DNA of 5,020 bases from an uncultured Planctomycetales bacterium (GTDB lineage: Bacteria; Planctomycetota; Planctomycetia; Isosphaerales; Isosphaeraceae): assembly GCA_937997355.1 (NCBI GenBank), contig CALKTZ010000302.1, forward strand, positions 1-5,020, given 5' to 3'. Position numbers and translations under genes: made by a program. The notes beneath the pieces are model-generated. The model did not search any database, was not told the DNA's origin, and saw only the letters and a program-made list of their open reading frames with translations. Positions 1-4,077 of this stretch are shown piece by piece; within the stretch, counting starts at the first letter, position 1; the number at the start of each line of letters is the position of its first letter.

Positions 1-345
1 ACCGGAGACGATCCCGGCCTCGACGCCGGACGCCTTGAGCGTGGTCCCCGCGCGTTCCAGGTTGTCGATCGCGTCGAGCAAGTCACGCGCGAGCGACCCC
101 ACGGCGTAGACCCGATCCGTATCCGCCTGCTGCTTGGCGCGCTTCTGGTAGTTGGCGAAATCCGCCCGGCTGCGCAGCAGTTGATCGCGGTATTCGTCGC
201 GTTCCTTGACGAGCTCTGCGTATTTTTCGTCCGACATGTCTTTCACTCCATGCGGACTCCCCGCGGAGTCGGCACTGCCATTCGGTGTACCGGTAGTTCG
301 GCCGGCTGCCGTCCCCTCGTCGTCAGGATTGGGTTTCCCGAACAT
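1..345 (-). CDS. grpE: GrpE, nucleotide exchange factor for DnaK (5' part; cut by left edge)
   Basis: GrpE is the cytosolic cofactor that makes DnaK release ADP, and so releases the folded client. The frame opens with ATG at 345 and stays open to base 1, giving 115 residues; the C-terminal beta domain lies outside the window. Residues 1-36 are rich in G, T, P, S and D and look disordered. From about residue 38 a charged helix begins (DEKYAELVKERDEYRDQLL), as in the long GrpE coiled coil. The family signatures follow: DFANYQKR at 62-69 and LLDAIDNLERA at 89-99. An AGGAG lies 10 nt before the ATG at 345. A second in-frame ATG at 237 (residue 37) has its own GGAG 8 nt upstream, so the true start is not certain. 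The gene follows dnaJ by 114 nt on the same strand, so co-transcription is likely. The identity is secure from the two motifs; only the start is in doubt. Confidence 0.95.
   Translation of the reverse strand, partial: MFGKPNPDDEGTAAGRTTGTPNGSADSAGSPHGVKDMSDEKYAELVKERDEYRDQLLRSRADFANYQKRAKQQADTDRVYAVGSLARDLLDAIDNLERAGTTLKASGVEAGIVSG
246..249 (-). promoter_or_regulatory. Possible internal ribosome binding site for a shorter GrpE
   Basis: The minus strand reads GGAG 8 nt before the in-frame ATG at 237 (GrpE residue 37). A start here would remove only the low-complexity N-terminal tail and keep the whole helix and the NYQKR motif. The site may mark the real start, a second start, or chance. Confidence 0.35.
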
Positions 346-355
346 CGATGATCGT

Positions 356-360
356 CTCCT
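356..360 (-). promoter_or_regulatory. Ribosome binding site for the upstream grpE start
   Basis: The minus strand reads AGGAG here, with 10 nt between it and the ATG at 345. It supports the long form of GrpE. Confidence 0.6.
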
Positions 361-410
361 GGCTCGATCGAACGCCTGCAAAACGGATGTGCTCATCGGG
401 GAAGGCGCAA

Positions 411-429
411 CTCCGCCTGCCCGGCGGAG
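411..429 (-). other. GC-rich hairpin in the dnaJ-grpE gap
   Basis: CTCCGCC and GGCGGAG form a perfect 7-bp stem around a 5-nt loop, about 31 nt after the dnaJ stop. On the minus strand it is followed by TTGCGCCTTCC, which is not a T-tract, so it is not a standard intrinsic terminator. It could be a transcript stability or processing element that tunes grpE relative to dnaJ; that role is inference. Confidence 0.45.
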
Positions 430-459
430 CTTCGACGATTCCCTCATTTGCAAGACGCT

Positions 460-1614
460 CTACACATTCACGTTGTCCGATGATTCCGTCTCTTCCGTGA
501 AGTAGTCGCGGAGTTTTTCGAAGAAGCTCTTGCGACGGGGGCTGACCTGCTCGTGTTCGATCTCGGCGAATTCGCGGAGCAGCTCTTCCTGCCGAGCGGT
601 CAGATGTCGAGGGGTTTCCACCACGACTTCCACCAGTTCGTCCCCTCGACCCCGTCCGTTGATATCGGGCATGCCCCGGCCCTTGATCTTCAAGACTTCG
701 CCGCTTTGCGTACCCCTGGGGATCGAAAGCGACTCGGGGCCATCGAGCGTGGGGACCTCGATCTCCGCCCCGAGGGTGGCCTGCGCGAAGCTGATCGGGA
801 CTTGCGTGAAGAGATCGTTGCGGCGACGTTCGAAGAACGGATGCTTGCGGACCAGGACCTGGATGCGGAGGTTTCCTCGGGGCGCGCCCGGGTCGCCGGC
901 TTCTCCCTGATTTCGCAACTGAAGCCACATCCCGCTTTCCACGCCGGGGGGGATGGGGACCTGGAGCTGGGCCATGACCGGGGAACGCCCGGCTCCTCGG
1001 CATTTCTGGCAGGGGTCGGTGATCCGGGTCCCATTCCCGCCGCAGGCGGGGCAGGTGGTGGCCACCTGGAAGAAGCCTCGGGACTGCACGATCTGCCCTC
1101 GGCCCCCGCAATAATTGCAGGTCGTGGGGCTGGTCCCCTTGCGGGCGCCGGTCCCTTCGCATTCCGTGCAGGGATCTTGCCGGCTCACCTCGACCGAGCG
1201 AGTCGCCCCGCGCGACGCCTCGACCAGGTCGATCTCCAGCTTCATCAGCAGGTCGGCGCCCGGACGAGGCCCTCGCCTCCGTTCGCCGAAAAGATCGCCG
1301 AAGAGGCCGCCGCCGAAGATGTCGCTGAAGGCCGACATGATGTCGTCGGCCGACTGGAAGTCGTGGACCGCCGAACCTTCGAGGCCCGCATGGCCGTAAC
1401 GGTCATAGCGCGCGCGTTTGGCCTGATCCGAGAGGACCTCGTAGGCCTCGGCCGCTTCCTTGAACCGCCGGTCGGCGTCCTGATCACCGGGGTTACGGTC
1501 CGGGTGGTACTTGAGCGCCAGTTGCCGGTAGGCCTTCTTGATCTCCTCGGGGGAGGCGTCCTTCTTGACACCGAGGACTTCATACAGATCGCGCTTCGAC
1601 GTAGCCATCGGCAT
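460..1614 (-). CDS. dnaJ: DnaJ, Hsp40 co-chaperone (type I J-protein)
   Basis: DnaJ delivers unfolded proteins to DnaK in the cytosol and stimulates its ATPase. The product is 384 residues, close to the usual 370-390, and ends with TAG. The J domain covers about residues 8-75, with the essential HPD at 37-39 and the family DLYEVLGV at 9-16. A short G/F region (about 77-118) includes DIFGGGLFGDLFG. The zinc domain has four motifs: CTECEGTG (149), CNYCGGRG (166), CPACGGNG (188) and CQKCRGAG (202), so both zinc sites should be complete. The C-terminal peptide-binding domains follow, with GEAGDPGAPRGNL, VPTLDG and GDELVEVVVETP. The chosen start at 1614 has GAGGA 13 nt upstream, a longer spacing than ideal; an ATG two codons later (1608) is the alternative and makes little difference. 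grpE follows on the same strand. A terminator upstream (about 1849-1904) suggests that dnaJ has its own promoter. The four complete zinc motifs point to DnaJ rather than the zinc-less CbpA type. Confidence 0.98.
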   Translation of the reverse strand: MPMATSKRDLYEVLGVKKDASPEEIKKAYRQLALKYHPDRNPGDQDADRRFKEAAEAYEVLSDQAKRARYDRYGHAGLEGSAVHDFQSADDIMSAFSDIFGGGLFGDLFGERRRGPRPGADLLMKLEIDLVEASRGATRSVEVSRQDPCTECEGTGARKGTSPTTCNYCGGRGQIVQSRGFFQVATTCPACGGNGTRITDPCQKCRGAGRSPVMAQLQVPIPPGVESGMWLQLRNQGEAGDPGAPRGNLRIQVLVRKHPFFERRRNDLFTQVPISFAQATLGAEIEVPTLDGPESLSIPRGTQSGEVLKIKGRGMPDINGRGRGDELVEVVVETPRHLTARQEELLREFAEIEHEQVSPRRKSFFEKLRDYFTEETESSDNVNV

Positions 1615-1685
1615 GGCGTCTCACAAATCCTCGTGGATGGTTTCAGTCAGGGGAGGGAGGTGCCCTGCCAGATGGTCACCTCATC

Positions 1686-1715
1686 ACCATAGCATATTGA
1701 AACGACTCGCGTCAT
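1686..1715 (-). promoter_or_regulatory. Weak candidate promoter for dnaJ-grpE
   Basis: On the minus strand ATGACG (1715-1710) and TATGGT (1691-1686) are separated by 18 bp. Each matches four of six bases of the sigma-70 consensus, and the pair lies 71 nt before the dnaJ start. An overlapping TATGCT (1696-1691) is another possible -10 element. It is proposed mainly because a promoter is expected between the terminator and dnaJ. The match is weak and could be chance. Confidence 0.22.
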
Positions 1716-1730
1716 CCGGAGCATGCGAGA

Positions 1731-1798
1731 TGTCTCATCGAGTGATTCGAACCGACAGCCCGCTGATTAAGAGTCAGCTGCTCTGCGACTAGGATGCC
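1731..1798 (-). pseudogene. Degenerate tRNA-Lys(CTT)-like remnant
   Basis: The anticodon arm is perfect: a 5-bp stem GCTGA/TCAGC (1778-1774 and 1766-1762) around the loop CTCTTAA, giving anticodon CTT at 1771-1769 (lysine, AAG codons). A 5-nt variable loop (GGGCT) and the T-loop motif GGTTCGAATC (1753-1744) follow at the right spacing. The rest is broken. The T-stem 5' half GTCGG faces CACTC, with three internal mismatches. The D arm keeps TAG and AGAGCA but lacks its loop, so about 10 nt seem to be lost. The possible acceptor strand GGCATCC (1798-1792) finds only CATC/GATG out of register, and there is no CCA end. I therefore read it as a decayed or truncated tRNA-Lys gene, not a working one. 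A structured leader that merely resembles a tRNA is less likely given the exact anticodon arm and T-loop. The outer limits are approximate. Confidence 0.65.
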
Positions 1799-1815
1799 AT
1801 GAAGCGATCATGGCA
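1795..1815. repeat. 8-bp perfect inverted repeat next to the tRNA remnant
   Basis: TGCCATGA and TCATGGCA flank a 5-nt spacer (AGCGA on the plus strand). One arm overlaps what would be the 5' acceptor strand of the tRNA-like sequence. It could be a protein-binding operator or an RNA hairpin at the 5' side of the remnant. There is no T-tract, so it does not look like a terminator. Confidence 0.5.
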
Positions 1816-1848
1816 GGATTCCGCGTATCTGATCTCAGGGGCAGTGAT

Positions 1849-1904
1849 AAAAATGGCCGGGAGATCCCACCCCAATCGGAGCGACAACCCCGGCCATCCA
1901 TTTT
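1849..1904 (-). terminator. Intrinsic terminator after the groEL-groES-groEL unit
   Basis: On the minus strand ATGGCCGGG (1897-1889) pairs perfectly with CCCGGCCAT (1861-1853), a 9-bp GC-rich stem, followed at once by TTTTAT. An AAAA run lies on the 5' side (1904-1901), so the structure may also act on the plus strand. The 27-nt loop is longer than usual, which lowers certainty somewhat. It lies about 48 nt after the groEL stop, as expected for the end of the chaperonin transcript. Confidence 0.72.
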
Positions 1905-1917
1905 CCACGATTCCGGA

Positions 1918-1956
1918 AACCGAATGTTTTGGCTTCGGTTCGGCTTAGCGAACCGA
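1918..1956 (-). other. Two competing hairpins at the groEL 3' end
   Basis: AACCGAA (1918-1924) can pair with TTCGGTT (1934-1940) in a 7-bp stem. TCGGTTCG (1935-1942) can instead pair with CGAACCGA (1949-1956) in an 8-bp stem that encloses the TAA stop codon of groEL. The two share bases and so exclude each other. Neither is followed by a real T-tract; the main terminator lies further downstream. They may protect the transcript end or be a by-product of the coding sequence. Confidence 0.4.
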
Positions 1957-3567
1957 GCCTTCGACGCGGCCGGCTTCCTTCTCGTCGTCCTTGATGTTGG
2001 TGATCATGGCCTCGGTGGTCAGCATGAGCGCCGAGATCGAGGCGGCGTTCTGGAGGGCCGAGCGGGTGACCTTGGTCGGGTCGATGATGCCGGCCTCGAA
2101 CATGTCGACGTAGTCGCCGGTATTCGCGTTGAAGCCGATCGCGCCGCCGCGGCTCTTCACCTCGTCGGCGATGACCGCGCCGTCATTGCCGGAGTTGGCT
2201 GCGATGTGCCGGACCGGCTCTTCGAGCGAGCGGAGGATGATCGCGGCGCCGAGCTTCTCGTCGCCGGTCAGCGACTCGTGGACCTTCTCGACGGCCGGGA
2301 TGGCACGAAGCAGGGCCGTGCCGCCGCCGGGGACGATCCCTTCCTCGGCCGCCGCTCGGGTGGCGTGAAGGGCGTCTTCGATGCGGGCCTTGGTCTGCTT
2401 CATGTCGGCTTCCGTGGGGGCACCGACCTGAATCAGGGCGACGCCGCCGGAGAGCTTGGCGAGCCGTTCCTGAAACTTCTCCTTGTCGTACTCGCTCTCG
2501 GTCTCCTCGATCTGGCGGCGGAGCTGGTCGATCCGGCGCTGGATCTCGGCCTTGTTGCCCGCCCCCTGGATCAGCGTGGTGCTGTCCTTGTTGACCTTCA
2601 CCTGCTTGGCGCGGCCGAGCTGGTTGAGCTGGAGGTTTTCGAGCTTGAGCCCGAGGTCTTCGCTGATGACCGTGCCGCCGGTCAGGATGGCCATGTCTCC
2701 CAGCATCGCCTTGCGGCGATCGCCGAAGCCCGGGGCCTTGACCGCGCAGATGTTGAGGATTCCGCGGAGCTTGTTGACGACGAGGGTCGCCAGCGCTTCG
2801 CCGTCAACATCCTCGGCGACGATCAACAGCGGCTTGCCGGACTGGGCCACCTTCTCCAGCAAGGGGACCATCTCGCGGAGGCTGCTGATCTTCTTCTCGT
2901 GGAGGAGGATCAGCGGATCTTCGAAGAGGACCTCCATGGTGGTCGGGGAGGTGACGAAGTAAGGGCTCAGGTAGCCCTTGTCGAACTGCATCCCCTCGAC
3001 GAACTCCAGGGTGGTCGAGGCGGTCTTGCCTTCCTCGACGGTGATCACGCCATCGCGGCCGACCCGTTCCACGGCGTCGGCGAGCATGCTGCCGACGGTC
3101 GCGTCATTGTTGGCCGAGATCGCGCCGACCTGGGCGATCTCCTCTTTCTTGGAGACCGGACGCGAAACCTTCTCGGTGATCTCGGCGATGGCGGCCTCGA
3201 CGGCCTTCTCGATCCCGCGCCGGACGGCGGTCGGGTTCGCCCCCGCGGTGATGTACTTGAGCCCTTCGCGGTAGATCGCGCGCGCCAGGATCGTCGCGGT
3301 GGTGGTGCCGTCGCCGGCGATGTCCGAGGTCTTGGAGGCGACCACGTTGACGAGCTTGGCGCCCATGTTTTCGAACGGGTCGCTCAGCTCGATCTCCTTC
3401 GAGACCGTCACGCCGTCCTTGGTGACGAGCGGGCCGCCGAAGGACTTGTTCAGGATGACGTTACGCCCCGTGGGCCCGAGCGTCGTCCCCACGGCGTGGG
3501 CGAGGGTGTCAACCCCCTCGAACATCTTCCGACGGGCCGCATCGGAAAAAATCAGTTGTTTGGCCAC
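1945..3567 (-). CDS. groEL: GroEL chaperonin (60 kDa), paralog with a charged tail
   Basis: GroEL forms the double-ring cytosolic cage that folds proteins with ATP and the GroES lid. This copy is complete at 540 residues, close to the usual 540-550. The start is GTG at 3567, chosen because it gives the family N-terminus MAKQLIFSDAAR and has GAGGAG 9 nt upstream. Equatorial ATP-site motifs are present: TLGPTGRNV (29-37), TKDGVTV (49-55) and GDGTTT (85-90), whose Asp86 matches the catalytic Asp87 of E. coli. The apical client-binding surface is kept (GYLSPYF, REMVPLLE, EALATLVVN), as are EDALHATRAA with the second ATPase Asp, and PGGG. The tail ends KDDEKEAGRVEGSVR and has no GGM repeats, unlike the paralog upstream. 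It lies 88 nt after groES on the same strand, so it is the likely main partner of that GroES. A terminator follows. It appears to be a working chaperonin; a specialised client range is possible but not shown. Confidence 0.98.
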   Translation of the reverse strand: MAKQLIFSDAARRKMFEGVDTLAHAVGTTLGPTGRNVILNKSFGGPLVTKDGVTVSKEIELSDPFENMGAKLVNVVASKTSDIAGDGTTTATILARAIYREGLKYITAGANPTAVRRGIEKAVEAAIAEITEKVSRPVSKKEEIAQVGAISANNDATVGSMLADAVERVGRDGVITVEEGKTASTTLEFVEGMQFDKGYLSPYFVTSPTTMEVLFEDPLILLHEKKISSLREMVPLLEKVAQSGKPLLIVAEDVDGEALATLVVNKLRGILNICAVKAPGFGDRRKAMLGDMAILTGGTVISEDLGLKLENLQLNQLGRAKQVKVNKDSTTLIQGAGNKAEIQRRIDQLRRQIEETESEYDKEKFQERLAKLSGGVALIQVGAPTEADMKQTKARIEDALHATRAAAEEGIVPGGGTALLRAIPAVEKVHESLTGDEKLGAAIILRSLEEPVRHIAANSGNDGAVIADEVKSRGGAIGFNANTGDYVDMFEAGIIDPTKVTRSALQNAASISALMLTTEAMITNIKDDEKEAGRVEGSVR

Positions 3568-3576
3568 GGACGAATG

Positions 3577-3582
3577 CTCCTC
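3577..3582 (-). promoter_or_regulatory. Ribosome binding site that fixes the GTG start of groEL
   Basis: The minus strand reads GAGGAG with 9 nt to the GTG at 3567. It is a near-ideal site and supports GTG as the true start rather than an internal ATG. Confidence 0.75.
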
Positions 3583-3655
3583 GATTGAAAATCCATGAGT
3601 ACTCTGGTCTGAACCGGATCAGATGTTTCGCGAGGGGGTGCCTCGATCCACAGCC

Positions 3656-3952
3656 TTATTTGACGACCTTTGCCAGGATGTCGGACTCGCGGAGGATCTT
3701 GATCTCCTCGCCGTCGACCTTGATCTCGGTCCCTGAGTACTTGCCGAAGAGGACTTCGTCCCCGACCGCGACGCCGATCGCGGCCCGCTCGCCCGAATCC
3801 AGCAACTTGCCGGGGCCGACCGAGAGGACCTTGCCGCGCTGCGGCTTTTCCTTCGCCGTGTCGGGCAACACGATCCCGCCGGCCGTCTTTTCCGCGGCCT
3901 CGATCTGCTGAATGACGACCCGGTCTTCCAACGGACGAATCTTGAGAGCCAT
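3656..3952 (-). CDS. groES: GroES co-chaperonin (10 kDa)
   Basis: GroES is the seven-subunit lid that caps GroEL in the cytosol and encloses the folding client. The product is 98 residues, the normal size, and matches the family along its length. The N-terminus ALKIRPLEDRVVI (2-14) is typical. The mobile loop follows with GGIVLP (25-30), whose IVL is the segment that contacts the GroEL apical domain. RGKVLSVGPG (39-48), GDEVLFGKYSGTEIKVDGEE and the end ILAKVVK are also typical. The ATG at 3952 is preceded by AAGGA with 9 nt spacing. It lies between two groEL genes on one strand, 125 nt after the first and 88 nt before the second, so both chaperonins may use it. Nothing suggests truncation or a missing key residue. 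The call is secure. Confidence 0.98.
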   Translation of the reverse strand: MALKIRPLEDRVVIQQIEAAEKTAGGIVLPDTAKEKPQRGKVLSVGPGKLLDSGERAAIGVAVGDEVLFGKYSGTEIKVDGEEIKILRESDILAKVVK

Positions 3953-4007
3953 GATCTCGCTTCCTTATGAATGTCGAATGATTCGCTGATGATCGATTGT
4001 GGAGAAG

Positions 4008-4038
4008 TCCTCCCCCATTTCGATTGGAAGGGGGAGGA
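4008..4038 (-). other. GC-rich hairpin in the groEL-groES gap
   Basis: TCCTCCCCC (4008-4016) and GGGGGAGGA (4030-4038) form a perfect 9-bp stem. Three more pairs (TTC 4019-4021 with GAA 4027-4029) can close a 5-nt loop after a 2-nt bulge. It lies about 40 nt after the first groEL stop and about 55 nt before groES. No T-run follows on either strand, so it is not a canonical terminator. It may be a partial terminator, a processing site or a stabiliser that sets the groEL to groES ratio; these roles are inference. Confidence 0.55.
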
Positions 4039-4077
4039 TAATGTTCCGTATGCTCGGGGCAAACGCCGGGGGATTGA

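Larger units (their letters stand above)
1615..1944. other. Intergenic region between groEL and dnaJ (330 bp, no protein gene)
   Basis: I find no credible protein gene here. Read in the direction of transcription, it contains hairpins at the groEL 3' end (1918-1956), an intrinsic terminator (1849-1904), an 8-bp inverted repeat (1795-1815), a degenerate tRNA-Lys-like sequence (about 1731-1798) and about 115 bp of dnaJ leader. The leader should hold the dnaJ promoter because a terminator lies upstream. No CIRCE repeat (TTAGCACTC with GAGTGCTAA) is visible. Confidence 0.8.

Noticed and set aside
206..505. A 99-codon open frame on the plus strand across grpE and the gap
   Set aside because: It overlaps the clear GrpE coding sequence and the end of dnaJ in antisense and shows no family motif.
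553..1692. A 379-codon open frame on the plus strand opposite dnaJ
   Set aside because: It mirrors the dnaJ coding frame, has no recognisable domain and its start has no convincing ribosome binding site. It is a shadow.
1731..1798. An intact tRNA-Lys gene
   Set aside because: The anticodon arm is perfect, but the D arm is deleted, the T-stem does not pair and no matching acceptor stem exists. It is reported as a remnant.
1810..3588. A 592-codon open frame on the plus strand covering all of groEL
   Set aside because: It is antisense to an unmistakable groEL. The predicted protein is rich in D, G, L, R and V with no known motif, as expected for the reverse of a GC-rich gene with biased codons.
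3608..3645. Small hairpins between groES and groEL (TCTGA/TCAGA and CGAGG/CCTCG)
   Set aside because: Each stem is only 5 bp, with no T-tract and no special position. Stems of this size are frequent by chance in GC-rich DNA.
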